The notes under the pieces are model-generated. The model ran no database searches and had not been told where the DNA came from. It saw only the letters and a program-made list of their open reading frames with translations. Below, in pieces: positions 15,039 through 23,636 of a DNA stretch of 49,912 nt (positions are counted from its first letter, which is position 1; every line of letters begins with the position of its first letter). The stretch is from the IMG/VR virus record IMGVR_UViG_3300048031_000487, positions 1 to 49,912 of that record; one strand, given 5' to 3'. This DNA comes from a virus. The translations under genes and the position numbers were made by a program.

Positions 15039-16368
15039 CCTTCACACTCCCCCGAAAAGAAGCCTGAAAGATGGCACGAAAGGTACTCGCATCCAGACCC
15101 GCAACGTGTACGGAATCACCCGAAGTGCCGCGATCTCCAGGCCCCCTACCAATCCCACGAGGGTCCACATACACGGACGCGGGAGGCAAAGAAGATGTCG
15201 TAGGCACGGGTACGGGTGAAACATGGCGGATTGTACCCACTGGATCCTGCTTTGTGGGGTTTGTCTTTGACTCAACCACAAGGGCTTGATCTACGCCCTG
15301 TGAAACTACATTGAACAAGTGGTGTGCAGATGCCGTGTCCAGCATCAAAGTATGCCCGGTCGGCCTATGCGGGGGAGCAGCATACCTCTGTGCCACATTG
15401 AGAATCTTTTCCCCACGCTCAGCCATCGCAGTGATTCGCTTTTGATCCCACTTGAGGGGTACCCGTCCAACACCCAGATGAACGCGGTAGATCAACAGTG
15501 CCGCCTCAGCCAACCGACTATACGCGGCGGAAGGGCTCATTGTACGTGCAAGATCTTCCGCTGCCTGGATCGCAGAAGGGAGATCCTGACCCAGTGCCGA
15601 GATCAAGTCCAACACCTGATGGTTTGAACCCAGATGGAGATGCTTGGACGTGTTTGCCTGCGTCAAACCACCCATCATGGAAACGCTCTCCACCATCTTG
15701 ATCGCGTCCCTGATATGGGATCCCGATTGCTCCGCGACCAGCATGAGAGCGTCCCGTTCATGGGGGATGTTCTCCTGGTCACAGATGTGACCCAAGCGGT
15801 CGGCGATCTGCTCCATTGGAGCAGATCGGATCACGAAGGCGGGAGCACACCGGGAGAAAATCGTGTTCACCATCCTCTCAGGCTCAGTCGTACAGAAGAT
15901 GCACACCAGCCGCTTGTTCTCGCTGCCCGGTACGTTGTCCTCCATCGGCTTTAAGAGGATGTCCAACGCCTGCTTGGAGAGCCTATGCGACTCATCCAGG
16001 AGGTAGATCTTCTGCTTCCCACTCACCGTTGAGTACGTGGTGTCCTCAACAATCTGGGCGAGGTCCGACTTTCCTGACTTCGTGGCGGCATCCATCTCCA
16101 CGAAGCACTCATGGGGATTACCGTGCAAAAAAGTCAGGCATGACTCGCATTGGTCACAGGGTTCCCCCTCTACAGGGGCATCACACAACAACGCTCGGGC
16201 AAGAATCCTGCCCAGCGTCGTCTTCCCTGAGCCGTGCTGACCACAGAACACGTAGGACTGGTGGAAGCCGCGACCCTCAACAACGTACCGTTTGAGGACC
16301 GACACGGAGTCCTCTTGACCAAGGACGTCCGAGTACCGCTGAGGACGGTAGCGTGTATCAAGAGCCAC
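15019..16368 (-). CDS. dnaX: DNA polymerase III clamp-loader subunit gamma/tau (DnaX-like)
   Basis: The 449-residue protein shows the DnaX order of motifs. These are RYRPQRYSDVLGQED at the start, Walker A GQHGSGKTT (43-51), a zinc site with C62, C71, C74 and C77 (CDAPVEGEPCDQCESC), Walker B IYLLDESHRL (Asp125-Glu126), a TTEPE sensor (160-164) and the SRC arginine-finger motif (172-174). It is the ATPase motor that opens the sliding clamp. The C-terminal part (~360-449) is Pro/Gly/Ser-rich and probably disordered, so it looks more gamma-like than full-length tau. Delta' and delta homologues at 43656-45280 and a beta-like clamp at 21115-22269 complete a bacterial-type loader set. Confidence 0.93.
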   Translation of the reverse strand: MALDTRYRPQRYSDVLGQEDSVSVLKRYVVEGRGFHQSYVFCGQHGSGKTTLGRILARALLCDAPVEGEPCDQCESCLTFLHGNPHECFVEMDAATKSGKSDLAQIVEDTTYSTVSGKQKIYLLDESHRLSKQALDILLKPMEDNVPGSENKRLVCIFCTTEPERMVNTIFSRCAPAFVIRSAPMEQIADRLGHICDQENIPHERDALMLVAEQSGSHIRDAIKMVESVSMMGGLTQANTSKHLHLGSNHQVLDLISALGQDLPSAIQAAEDLARTMSPSAAYSRLAEAALLIYRVHLGVGRVPLKWDQKRITAMAERGEKILNVAQRYAAPPHRPTGHTLMLDTASAHHLFNVVSQGVDQALVVESKTNPTKQDPVGTIRHVSPVPVPTTSSLPPASVYVDPRGIGRGPGDRGTSGDSVHVAGLDASTFRAIFQASFRGSVKGGGSKR

Positions 16369-16376
16369 GTTACCTC

Positions 16377-16853
16377 CTACTCGCTTTCTGACTTGGCCCC
16401 GAACATCTGCTCCACCGGGGTCGGTCCCTTGTCCTTCTCGTCAGGCTTCGGGAACCACATACCGTACCGGTCAACGTTCTCACGAAATGCCGTGATGTCG
16501 GGCTTGGCGACCGTACACTTGACCTCACCTGACTTCGGATCCTCTTCGCACCGGCACGCAGTGAGGAGGTGATCCAGCAGGGCCTCACGCTGCCTGCTCG
16601 TCAGTTCATGCTCCCACTGATCAGCCGCCAACTCGATCACGAACTTGTAGTCGGTGTTCCCGATGGCGTTTGCCAGAGCCGCCACCTTCTTGCTGTTCCC
16701 AAGTACGACCTGACCCCCTGACTTGCCTGCCTTCTCCCGGAAGACCACGACGATCTCCTTGGAGACCAGAGCCAGATCAGGGTGGTACTGACCAATCAGA
16801 GTGTTCATCTGAGCATGGATTTCTGTGCTTGCTTTCCAAATAGCCGTAGGCAT
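16377..16853 (-). CDS. Phage metallopeptidase-fold protein with degenerate HExxH
   Basis: The layout matches the 'putative phage metallopeptidase' family: an N-terminal beta segment (KEIVVVFREKAGKSGGQVVL), the helix QWEHELTSRQREALLDHLLT and the terminal block PDITAFRENVDRYGMWFP. In the family the core reads HELCH. Here it reads H95-L-L-T-A99, so the catalytic Glu and the second zinc His are both lost. The protein is therefore probably not an active protease and may be a structural or regulatory descendant. It lies 8 bases upstream of dnaX. The family assignment rests on memory of the flanking pattern. Confidence 0.6.
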   Translation of the reverse strand: MPTAIWKASTEIHAQMNTLIGQYHPDLALVSKEIVVVFREKAGKSGGQVVLGNSKKVAALANAIGNTDYKFVIELAADQWEHELTSRQREALLDHLLTACRCEEDPKSGEVKCTVAKPDITAFRENVDRYGMWFPKPDEKDKGPTPVEQMFGAKSESE

Positions 16854-16861
16854 GTGCCCCC

Positions 16862-16915
16862 CTATGTTGTTCGCTTAGGGATACCCCGAAGCAGGAGGTT
16901 CTTGACCCCCCTCAC
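16862..16915 (-). CDS. Possible 17-residue peptide gene
   Basis: A GTG at 16915 overlaps the primase-like gene's stop as GTGA, the junction type used throughout this operon. It opens an 18-codon frame (VRGVKNLLLRGIPKRTT). The stop lies 8 bases before the next gene's ATG. The same bases contain the recurring GGGGGGTC...GGGTA leader motif, so they may be regulatory and not coding. This is a weak call. Confidence 0.2.
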   Translation of the reverse strand: MRGVKNLLLRGIPKRTT

Positions 16916-17637
16916 AGGTGAAAAACTTCACGGAGCCAAGAAGTACCCCCGTCTTCCCATATCTCACCGGGGTCTTTCCCTCCCCGGTACCGGACGACCC
17001 GAGATCTCAGCCCCATGCGGGACAACCTCTCATGCACCCCCCAGACTCGCTTCCCGGTATCAGGATGCTCGTAGCCATGGGCCATTTTCTGACCCGTCTC
17101 GTCCATATCAAAGACGACATTAACCCGAGCCCGAGGAACCAAGAACCGCTGTAAAAACAGGAGTTGAGATTGGGTGGCTTTCGCACCCTCACAGGACAAC
17201 ACCACGTCCTTCTCCGGTACGGCATGTGCCAGAGCGAGGTCAAAAGCCCCCTCCACCAACCATACGTCGGCACCGTTCCAGATCCGGTACAGCGAGGAAG
17301 GCACCATGCCCCCAAACACGGGCACCCATGAGGCTTCAGGGAGGTGGAACTTGGAGACCTCTTTTACCCCATCCCACCGACGGAAGAGCACTCCGACTAC
17401 CCGACCCCGTGGTGACCACAGAGGAAAGGAAAGCCACCCCATATTTCGTTGACCGTGATCCCCATGTCTTTCCGTGAAAAGGGGATCGGGACAGGGTTCC
17501 TCTGAACCCTCCCATAAGCCCACACCCATTTCGCGCAGCAAGGGAAAGGGAATCCCCCTACCAAGGAGGTAGCCCTCTGCCTCTTCCGTCAAGGCTGAGG
17601 AGGCTTGGAGCAGGGAGTGGGTCAACCATTCACGCAT
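16912..17637 (-). CDS. DNA primase-type TOPRIM protein
   Basis: The 241-residue protein carries a TOPRIM domain: VWLVEGAFDLALAHA (E129, D133) and the metal-binding VNVVFDMDETGQ (D177, D179). The N-terminal ~100 residues resemble the RNA-polymerase subdomain of DnaG-type primases (YLLGRGIPFPLLREMGVGLW; SFPLWSPRGRVVGVLFRRWD; SKFHLPE). There is no zinc-binding domain and no helicase domain, so it is a minimal primase core. The neighbouring gene at 17650-18108 encodes a zinc protein that could supply template recognition. A primase activity is likely but not certain; other TOPRIM enzymes of this size exist. Confidence 0.8.
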   Translation of the reverse strand: MREWLTHSLLQASSALTEEAEGYLLGRGIPFPLLREMGVGLWEGSEEPCPDPLFTERHGDHGQRNMGWLSFPLWSPRGRVVGVLFRRWDGVKEVSKFHLPEASWVPVFGGMVPSSLYRIWNGADVWLVEGAFDLALAHAVPEKDVVLSCEGAKATQSQLLFLQRFLVPRARVNVVFDMDETGQKMAHGYEHPDTGKRVWGVHERLSRMGLRSRVVRYRGGKDPGEIWEDGGTSWLREVFHL

Positions 17638-17649
17638 ACCCTGTATTAC

Positions 17650-18108
17650 TCAAGGGAAGGGAATCCCGACCCCCTTCTTTCTCTGCCTATGGCGATGCCG
17701 TGCATTTTTGTTGGAACAGGTGCGAGAGCAGTATTTGGAGTTGTGTCGGGCGCTCTTCAGGCAACTTTCCCAAGCACATCGACCAGACAGAACAATCAGT
17801 TCCTCCTGCCGCCTGATCTCCTCTTGCCGTGCTGCCTCAACCGCACGCCTGATCTCCTCTTGCCGCGCTTCCTCAGCGGCGTGTTCACGTTCACGCCGTT
17901 CCTGCTCACGTCGCGCACGGTCTACTTCCAGTGCCTCCTCAAACGCCTTCTTCTGCTGTATCGCTTTGCGAGCCAGTTCAACCGCAGGCTCCCCGATCTT
18001 CTGCAACCCACAGGACACGCACTGGAACGTGACGTTCATGGGATACGCAACCCGCATAGTGTTCTCATGGAACCCTGTATTCAAACCCCTGCACTTTGGA
18101 CAAGGCAT
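17650..18108 (-). CDS. Protein with two zinc-finger sites and charged coiled-coil linker
   Basis: The start is ATG at 18108, one base after the ThyX-like stop. The N-terminus MPCPKCRG pairs with CVSCG about 27 residues later to form a zinc ribbon. The C-terminus has a second site, CAWESCLKSARHNSKYCSRT plus CSNKN, followed by a basic tail (RHRHRQRKKG). Between them lies a highly charged helix in which ARQEEIRR is repeated; the DNA behind it is a direct repeat (CGCCTGATCTCCTCTTGCCG, twice). It is directly upstream of the primase core, so it may bind template DNA for it or recruit other proteins. The exact family is not recognised. Confidence 0.7.
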   Translation of the reverse strand: MPCPKCRGLNTGFHENTMRVAYPMNVTFQCVSCGLQKIGEPAVELARKAIQQKKAFEEALEVDRARREQERREREHAAEEARQEEIRRAVEAARQEEIRRQEELIVLSGRCAWESCLKSARHNSKYCSRTCSNKNARHRHRQRKKGVGIPFP

Positions 18109-18109
18109 C

Positions 18110-19462
18110 CTAAACCGCACGCGACACTCCCAGCAGATCCAGGGCAGTCTTGGCGTGCCCCTGGTATTCAAAGTTCGCCCCATGTGCGTTGGCACGGAGT
18201 TCAAGGGCGTAGATCACGTCCCGGTATCCGCCGACACCAGAGAGGCGCACCCGTGTACCAAAGGGCAACGCCAACGCTGCTCTCTGGGTATCCCGAGCCT
18301 TGAGATACTGATAGTATTTTTCGGTGCTGAGCCGCCATAAATCCCCAGATCTATGGCGGGCCGTCTCTGACCTCGGCCCATAGCCGTCAGCCAGGGTCAA
18401 GTTCCCCTTGTCCCGTGCGGTGACCACAACACCCAGGTCCATTGGATACATCGTCCGATGTCGGTGCCAGTCCCGTGCCGCCGCCAGGGAACACTCCAGA
18501 CGAAGGTGTACGCGGGTGTCGCGGTTACGCCACGGGTCGTGGTACTGCCGCGCACGCGACCTCTCAGGGGGGCTGACCCACATATCATTGTAGGCTGACC
18601 CCGACAGGACATGTACGCTGACGGCTTCTCGCATCTTGGTCAAAGGGGAAAACATTGCCCCCCAATGAGCCGGGGTTGGACCCTCTGCCACAACGTCATT
18701 CAGTGCATGACACGCAATTCCAGGAGTGGACTTCTTGTAGCCTTCAATGATTTCGTGCCACACAGGCTGAGGCGGACTCAGAGCATAGCCGTATCGGAGA
18801 ACCCGTGATCTCTCCCTGAGATCAGAGGTGAAACACGCACCCGTGGAAACCGTGCCCGGAAGTGCCCACCGAGCCCGATCCAGTGCGGGACGAAAAGGTT
18901 CCTTGTCCGAGATCCCGTGTGCCTCCCTGTTCTTGGATTCCGAGAAATAATCCCGCCACCAATCAACCTCAGCGTTGAAAATCTCCATCCACCCTTGGTG
19001 CAACTCAGTGAAGTCTCCCCCCGCACACTCGCGAGCCATCGGCCAATCTTTGTGGCGGACGGCACGGGTACTGAACTCCTGACCCTTCACCAAGGGTGAG
19101 TCGAACAACAGCCACGCGGTGTACCAAGAGATCCCCTCGATATAGACTGCGGGATCTCCCGTCTGCTCTTGGATGCTGGAGTGCCCGTACATGCCCACGA
19201 ATTTGTCGAAGAAGGACTGGACGCGGGGATGGAGAGGGTAAGTCGTCAACCGATCTTCAGCCTGCTCTACTCCACCAACCCCGAAGTGACCCGCATCTGC
19301 ACAGAGCCCCTCGTAAACGGCTTCGACTACCTGGGCGTACCTCGCCTTGATCCCACCAGCAGGAAGACGAGAAGCCATGGAGGCCATCATTGCCTTGACC
19401 TCTGGGGTCAGCCGGTGATCAAGGTGATAAATGCCGGGTCCAACCTCGTGTAGATACTTCAT
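18110..19462 (-). CDS. thyX: ThyX-like flavin-dependent thymidylate synthase family protein
   Basis: The 450-residue product has the signatures of the long ThyX-like family: MYGHSSIQEQTG (~92-102), GISWYTAWLLFDSPLVKGQE (~110-129) followed by FSTRAV, and the flavin/nucleotide motif ARDWHRHRTMYP (~332-343). Classical ThyX is about 220-250 residues with RHRxxSxNExSxR; this is about double that length and the motif is divergent, so activity is not certain. The expected reaction is dUMP to dTMP using methylene-THF and FADH2. The start overlaps the previous gene by 4 bases (ATGA). Together with class I ribonucleotide reductase on the right it points to phage-controlled dNTP supply. Confidence 0.75.
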   Translation of the reverse strand: MKYLHEVGPGIYHLDHRLTPEVKAMMASMASRLPAGGIKARYAQVVEAVYEGLCADAGHFGVGGVEQAEDRLTTYPLHPRVQSFFDKFVGMYGHSSIQEQTGDPAVYIEGISWYTAWLLFDSPLVKGQEFSTRAVRHKDWPMARECAGGDFTELHQGWMEIFNAEVDWWRDYFSESKNREAHGISDKEPFRPALDRARWALPGTVSTGACFTSDLRERSRVLRYGYALSPPQPVWHEIIEGYKKSTPGIACHALNDVVAEGPTPAHWGAMFSPLTKMREAVSVHVLSGSAYNDMWVSPPERSRARQYHDPWRNRDTRVHLRLECSLAAARDWHRHRTMYPMDLGVVVTARDKGNLTLADGYGPRSETARHRSGDLWRLSTEKYYQYLKARDTQRAALALPFGTRVRLSGVGGYRDVIYALELRANAHGANFEYQGHAKTALDLLGVSRAV

Positions 19463-19983
19463 CCTTTCAAAACCACCATGCCCCTTGAAGGGTTGTGAAC
19501 CAGAGCACCCGCATACCCTTCCCCAAACAAGTAAGCCGTGCCTACATATTCCCGAGAAGGGACCAACACAGCCCATGTCGGAGGAAGCCACCCTACGGGA
19601 CTCCGTGACAAATCAGGGGCTATTGAGATGTCAAAGGCTCCCCCATACAGCAGACAGGTTGTAGTCAACCCGTAGTAGTGTAGATGAGCCATCCCCTCAA
19701 TGACTCCGGACTTCGTGGCGGGTTGAACATTCCCCCACTGATGTTCCTCACCCGCCCCAACCACAGCGTTGACAACCTCCCTTGAGAGAGTGTCCAGATT
19801 TACGTTGCGCACCGCGACACGCAAAAAGCCGCCGGGGAATGCACGGGGCACCCACACCACAGACTTGCTGGAGGACACCAAAAAGGGTCCAGCGTCAGGG
19901 TTCTCAGGGGCGGGAACACGGTCCAGCATCACAGGACGATTCTTGATTGGGTATTCGATCAAGGAAAGCAAGTGCGAGTTCAT
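19459..19983 (-). CDS. Hypothetical protein (174 aa)
   Basis: The ATG at 19983 overlaps the previous stop as ATGA and has AGAGG eight bases upstream; an upstream start at 20004 is also in frame. The product is beta-rich, with segments such as SVVWVPRAFPGGFLRVAVRN and THLHYYG-like hydrophobic stretches, and an apparent Gly/Tyr-rich C-terminus (EYVGTAYLFGEGYAGALVHN). I do not recognise a family. It sits between a hypothetical gene and the ThyX-like gene in a tightly overlapping operon, so it is probably expressed early with the replication genes. Confidence 0.75.
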   Translation of the reverse strand: MNSHLLSLIEYPIKNRPVMLDRVPAPENPDAGPFLVSSSKSVVWVPRAFPGGFLRVAVRNVNLDTLSREVVNAVVGAGEEHQWGNVQPATKSGVIEGMAHLHYYGLTTTCLLYGGAFDISIAPDLSRSPVGWLPPTWAVLVPSREYVGTAYLFGEGYAGALVHNPSRGMVVLKG

Positions 19984-20483
19984 CTGAACAACCTCTGCCA
20001 CCATGACTTCTTGACCAAAGGCATCTCCGGGGTGAGAACGGGAACCACAGTGACCCCGCTCTTCACCAAGGTGCGCCCCTTGCCTTCCTGGGGGGTCATG
20101 GGTTCCGAGGGTTCTGGCTCGCGTGTGGCGGCTTCCACGATTTTATCGATCAAATCCCGTGCCACGTTGGCTTCCTCCTCCGAGTCAGCCCACAGCATGA
20201 CTCCACCCATGCGACCAACAAGCCATCCATCAGGAGGGGTGACCACAACAGGCTGATTAGGTTGCTCTCCCAAAGCCCACATGAGTGCTGCCACGTCGGG
20301 GAAGTCCTTGGCGATAACATGGACGGGAGAACTGGAAAAAAACTCACGGTACTTGCCCTTGATCCGATCTACCTCATCTTTCGGCCAAACCTCACCGGTC
20401 GGGAACCGACTACACAACACACGCTTCACATGGCGGAACTGCGCCTGCTTGATCTTGCGTCGGATCTCACCCTCGGACTTCAC
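19980..20483 (-). CDS. Hypothetical protein (167 aa)
   Basis: The start is a GTG at 20483 that overlaps the previous stop as GTGA, with GGGAGGG upstream. The first ~110 residues contain a basic helix (MKSEGEIRRKIKQAQFRHVK), an alpha/beta region (SSSPVHVIAKDFPDVAALMW) and VMLWADSEEEANVARDLIDK. The last ~50 residues are Pro/Glu-rich and end in a basic tail (KKSWWQRLFR). I do not recognise it. Its place directly after the C-terminal half of the Rad50-like ATPase suggests a recombination or DNA-binding partner, which is inference. Confidence 0.75.
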   Translation of the reverse strand: MKSEGEIRRKIKQAQFRHVKRVLCSRFPTGEVWPKDEVDRIKGKYREFFSSSPVHVIAKDFPDVAALMWALGEQPNQPVVVTPPDGWLVGRMGGVMLWADSEEEANVARDLIDKIVEAATREPEPSEPMTPQEGKGRTLVKSGVTVVPVLTPEMPLVKKSWWQRLFR

Positions 20484-21127
20484 AGTGCCCTCCCTACCTT
20501 ACGGAAAGAGGCGACACCAGCCGTGTTGGTGATCCTGTAGGCTGTAGTAGAAGCCTCAACCAACGCGGGATTGTGAGACACGGCGAGAACGTCCAGGCCC
20601 ATACGCTCAGACAAAAGAGACAAGAATTGCCCCACTCGCGGGACATAGTGATCCGCAACTGCCGCGAGGGATTCATCCAACAGCAGCATGGGGCGAAGCC
20701 CCCGTCTGTTCAAGACTACGATGCGGAGCAGCACCGACTCCACGGTGGCTACAGATCCACCGTAGGCATCAATGCTTGAGCCCTCCGTCACGGAGCCGTC
20801 TGAGTGCTTTTGAACCGTGATCAGATCCACGGCGACTTTGCCCCGCTGAACCTCGACCTCAGAGCGCACCGACAAGTCGAGGTCATCAAAGACTGCCTGC
20901 AAGCCCTCGGTAAGAAGGCTCTCAACAGTCCTCGCGTTGTCGATGACTTCACGGTCAATCAAAAGGCGGAACAGATCTGCAACCCGCTCCAGCACTTCCA
21001 CCTCTGCCTCCAGAGTACAGACCTGCACCTCAGCCTTGCGAAGTGCGGCTTGTGCCGACCCCCGCAAGACTTCGATATGATCAAGGTCTTTGACCAAACT
21101 CTGGTATGCCTGATTCAGTTTCGCCAC
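20480..21127 (-). CDS. C-terminal half of a split Rad50/SbcC ATPase
   Basis: This 215-residue protein has a ~60-residue N-terminal coiled coil followed by the C-lobe of an SMC/Rad50 ATPase: signature motif AYGGSVATVESVLLR (~121-135), Walker B MLLLDES (147-153, Asp151-Glu152) and the H-loop AVSHNP (182-187). It has no Walker A and no zinc hook. Those are in the separate gene at 26967-28184, so the two products should join to form one nucleotide-binding head pair. The GTG start overlaps the clamp gene by 13 bases. Its SbcD/Mre11 partner is at 23637-24638. Such a split is unusual for phage gp46-type proteins. Confidence 0.8.
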   Translation of the reverse strand: MAKLNQAYQSLVKDLDHIEVLRGSAQAALRKAEVQVCTLEAEVEVLERVADLFRLLIDREVIDNARTVESLLTEGLQAVFDDLDLSVRSEVEVQRGKVAVDLITVQKHSDGSVTEGSSIDAYGGSVATVESVLLRIVVLNRRGLRPMLLLDESLAAVADHYVPRVGQFLSLLSERMGLDVLAVSHNPALVEASTTAYRITNTAGVASFRKVGRAL

Positions 21128-22269
21128 AGAATTACGGTGTAGTAGCGGTTGCCAGAATAATCAGCATCATCCTCAGACCCCTCGTCGTGGAAGAATGAAA
21201 CATACCCCCCGCGCCCACGCTGATGAACACCCAGCGTCAAAGTCTCCAGGCTGAGAAGATCAGCCAACGTCTTGAGGTAGGAGTAGTCCAAGGTAAAGGT
21301 CTGGTCTTCCAGACCGGACTCCGAGGACAGAATCATCGGGTACTCGTCGTGCCCGCCCGCCTCTGAGGGCATGGACAGGACCAAGCCACCCTGCTGACTG
21401 GAGAAAGTCACAGCCCCATGACCCTTCGGAGCCGACGCCAAAAGAACGTCAATCGCGCCCATGAACTCTTCAATGTTCAAAGACACGGACACGCTGCTCT
21501 CACTCTCGATGTCCAAGGTGAGAGCAGGCAGCGGTGTGACCGGGCGACTGACCCCCACATAGGAGCGGTCGGGACGATGGAAGACCACGGCGGAACCACC
21601 ACCCGAACCATCGGGACGAGTTGCCTCTCGGATCGAGATCTTGCCCTCCAGAGTCGTCTTGTCGCTCAGGAACTTCAACACCGTGGAGATATCCTTCCCC
21701 AGAATACGGAGGGACACCGGAAGGTCACGGATCAGGACGTCGGAAACCGCTCCACGGTTCGTCGCCTTGAGAGAGCCCTCAATGGCTTCCGCCTGACACA
21801 ACTCAGGGCGGTTGGTTTCGTCCGAGGACACGAAGTGCTTGGTCATGTTCAACGCTCGGTGCAGCACACTGGGATCAATAAGACCCGTGTCCGTTGCACC
21901 ACCCATGAGCCCATCCCAAAAAGGAAACCGGGAGGCATCGAGGCTGCGCAACTTGATGCGGCTTCGCGGACCCTTCGCGATCACCTCACCCTTCGTGTCG
22001 CACATCAACGTAAGAACACCATCGCCAACGGATGAAACCCACTTGTCCAAACGCCATGCCTCAACGGTGAACGCATCACCCTCATTCCCCTGTGTGTTGG
22101 AGATCATCGGGGAGAGAGAGAAAACACGCATGTTGTAAGACAACACCTGTGTTGTCCCGTCATGGACCCGAAAGAGGTAGTGTGAGGACAGGTCTGAGCC
22201 GGAACCCACGGTAAGGGAAACCACCTTGAGGGCGGCTACCAGATCACTTTTTGCAACTTCGATGTTCAC
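21115..22269 (-). CDS. Sliding clamp (DnaN/beta-like)
   Basis: The 384-residue length equals that of bacterial beta clamps. The start (MNIEVAKSDLVAALKVVSLT) and the middle and C-terminal blocks (TLDIESESSVSVSLNIEEFM; DQTFTLDYSYLKTLADLLSL; YYTVILWRN at the end) follow the three-domain beta-clamp pattern, including the NAKYLLD-like strand-helix and the usual C-terminal hydrophobic strand. Similarity by eye is weak to moderate. The call is strengthened by the DnaX, delta and delta' homologues in the same window. It would tether the replicative polymerase to DNA. The gene overlaps both neighbours (4 bp upstream, 13 bp downstream). Confidence 0.7.
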   Translation of the reverse strand: MNIEVAKSDLVAALKVVSLTVGSGSDLSSHYLFRVHDGTTQVLSYNMRVFSLSPMISNTQGNEGDAFTVEAWRLDKWVSSVGDGVLTLMCDTKGEVIAKGPRSRIKLRSLDASRFPFWDGLMGGATDTGLIDPSVLHRALNMTKHFVSSDETNRPELCQAEAIEGSLKATNRGAVSDVLIRDLPVSLRILGKDISTVLKFLSDKTTLEGKISIREATRPDGSGGGSAVVFHRPDRSYVGVSRPVTPLPALTLDIESESSVSVSLNIEEFMGAIDVLLASAPKGHGAVTFSSQQGGLVLSMPSEAGGHDEYPMILSSESGLEDQTFTLDYSYLKTLADLLSLETLTLGVHQRGRGGYVSFFHDEGSEDDADYSGNRYYTVILWRN

Positions 22270-22553
22270 AGAATCTCCATGTAGGGGGATAAGGCTTTTT
22301 GAGCCTTCTTCACGGCTTCCTCAAAAGAAGAAACCTCCTGAGCGTATGCGGTCTCAAGGGTTGAGAGTGTCTGATCAAGAGTGGCGGGATCCAACTTACG
22401 CTCTCGGATCTCAGCCTCAACTTTTTTCAGGGTTTTCTCAGCGGCTTCTTTACGCCCTGCAATCCGCTGGGCCTCCTGGGAAAGCCGGTCACGCAAGGCA
22501 AGGGCTACCTGCAACCGCTGGTCAAGATCGTCCTTTACCACGGGCACCTCCAT
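22266..22553 (-). CDS. Small coiled-coil protein (95 aa)
   Basis: Nearly the whole product is predicted alpha-helix with heptad-like hydrophobics (QRLQVALALRDRLSQEAQRI; EKTLKKVEAEIRERKLDPAT). It overlaps the clamp start by 4 bases (ATGA) and lies between the Cas4-like nuclease and the clamp gene. It has no catalytic motif. As the Rad50-like ATPase is split and its C-terminal piece has a short coil, this protein could be an additional coil segment or an assembly partner. That is speculative. Confidence 0.75.
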   Translation of the reverse strand: MEVPVVKDDLDQRLQVALALRDRLSQEAQRIAGRKEAAEKTLKKVEAEIRERKLDPATLDQTLSTLETAYAQEVSSFEEAVKKAQKALSPYMEIL

Positions 22554-22593
22554 GCTTTCTTATACGCAGAACGCCCGTGAAACGACCCCCTAA

Positions 22594-23544
22594 TCAGAGG
22601 GAAAAATCACTGAAACCATCTGAGTTGGTGATCACATCCAAGTTCTTCGAACGACGGGGGCCGCGCTTCGCTGCGTTGGCTGCACGCTGCTTCTGACGCT
22701 CCTTACAGATACTCTCGTAATCACAGAACCGACAAATCTTAGGCTTCGGAGTCGCTGCAAACTTCTCTTTCCACATGCCCTTCTTGGCGTCCAGAGCACG
22801 CTGAGCCACGAGCCGAAGATCCTCTTCCTTGAACTCGACCCACTCAACCCCCGACTCCGTGACCTCATTGCCCTGATCATCCTGAGACACCATCCCGTGA
22901 GGAAAACGAAACCACACGAAGCCCAAGCGATCAGGCATCTTTCGGTACGCCAGTTTGAACAGCAGCGCGTACCACAGCAGTTGATCGGGATCCGTGTACT
23001 TCATCTTGTGCTTGGTGTTCTTCCCGTCAAGAATCGTGATCCCGCTGTCATCCCGACGGATCAGCATATCGACACGTCCTGCGATGGGGTTCCACTTATC
23101 GATCCAGCCGCGTATGTCGATCTCGGACTTTGCATATGGACCCAAGAACCGATGTGCCTTCATCGTCGTCAGGTATCCCGAGATACCTTCCCGGACCGTC
23201 TGGAGCATCTCCGAACGAGTCAGGTTGTGGATCTTGTCGTAGTCCATCCGATTCCGTGACTTGGACTCTTGACGGCAGAACTCACTCTCACCGATCTCCA
23301 ACATCACGCGACGAAGATTCATGGGATCACGGTACAACTCATCGTTGTACATTCTCTCGATGGCGTACTGGATCGCCGTGCCCATCACCGCATGGTGCTT
23401 CGGCTCTTGCGAGGGGTTGGGTCGAGGGTTGCCTGGACCATACCCGAGGTCAATCTGATCCCAACCTTTCCTCCAAAGGAACTGTTGAGGGCACTCCTCG
23501 TACATCTTCAAATGTGACCAATAGAGTGTACTGGATTTGTTCAT
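22594..23544 (-). CDS. PD-(D/E)XK nuclease of Cas4/RecB type with likely 4Fe-4S cluster
   Basis: The core GRVDMLIRRDDSGITILDGK contains the PD-(D/E)XK pattern (Asp...Asp-Gly-Lys), followed by the QxxxY-like DPDQLLWYALLF. Cys18 (YEECPQQFLW) and C271, C274 and C280 (ICRFCDYESICKE) match the four Cys that hold a 4Fe-4S cluster in Cas4, AddB and Dna2-type nucleases. It probably trims DNA ends during recombination with SbcCD and RecA. The start at 23544 has a perfect AAGGAG; a GTG at 23640 overlapping sbcD as GTGA is in frame. I prefer 23544 because the region between holds the recurring GGGGGACTC...GGGTACGG leader motif. Confidence 0.85.
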   Translation of the reverse strand: MNKSSTLYWSHLKMYEECPQQFLWRKGWDQIDLGYGPGNPRPNPSQEPKHHAVMGTAIQYAIERMYNDELYRDPMNLRRVMLEIGESEFCRQESKSRNRMDYDKIHNLTRSEMLQTVREGISGYLTTMKAHRFLGPYAKSEIDIRGWIDKWNPIAGRVDMLIRRDDSGITILDGKNTKHKMKYTDPDQLLWYALLFKLAYRKMPDRLGFVWFRFPHGMVSQDDQGNEVTESGVEWVEFKEEDLRLVAQRALDAKKGMWKEKFAATPKPKICRFCDYESICKERQKQRAANAAKRGPRRSKNLDVITNSDGFSDFSL

Positions 23545-23562
23545 CGGGTGCTCCTTCGGGAG

Positions 23563-23590
23563 CACCGTACCCACAGGTGTGAGTCCCCCT
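23563..23590 (-). promoter_or_regulatory. Recurring leader motif upstream of nuclease gene
   Basis: The minus strand reads CAGGGGGACTCACACCTGTG then GGTACGGTG just before the AAGGAG site. The layout of a G-run with TC, about 15-25 bases, then a GGTAC core and the ribosome site recurs before several other genes here. Confidence 0.3.
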
Positions 23591-23636
23591 GAAGCACCTA
23601 CGTCGAATAGTTGATCCCCGCGCAGAAGTCGGATCT

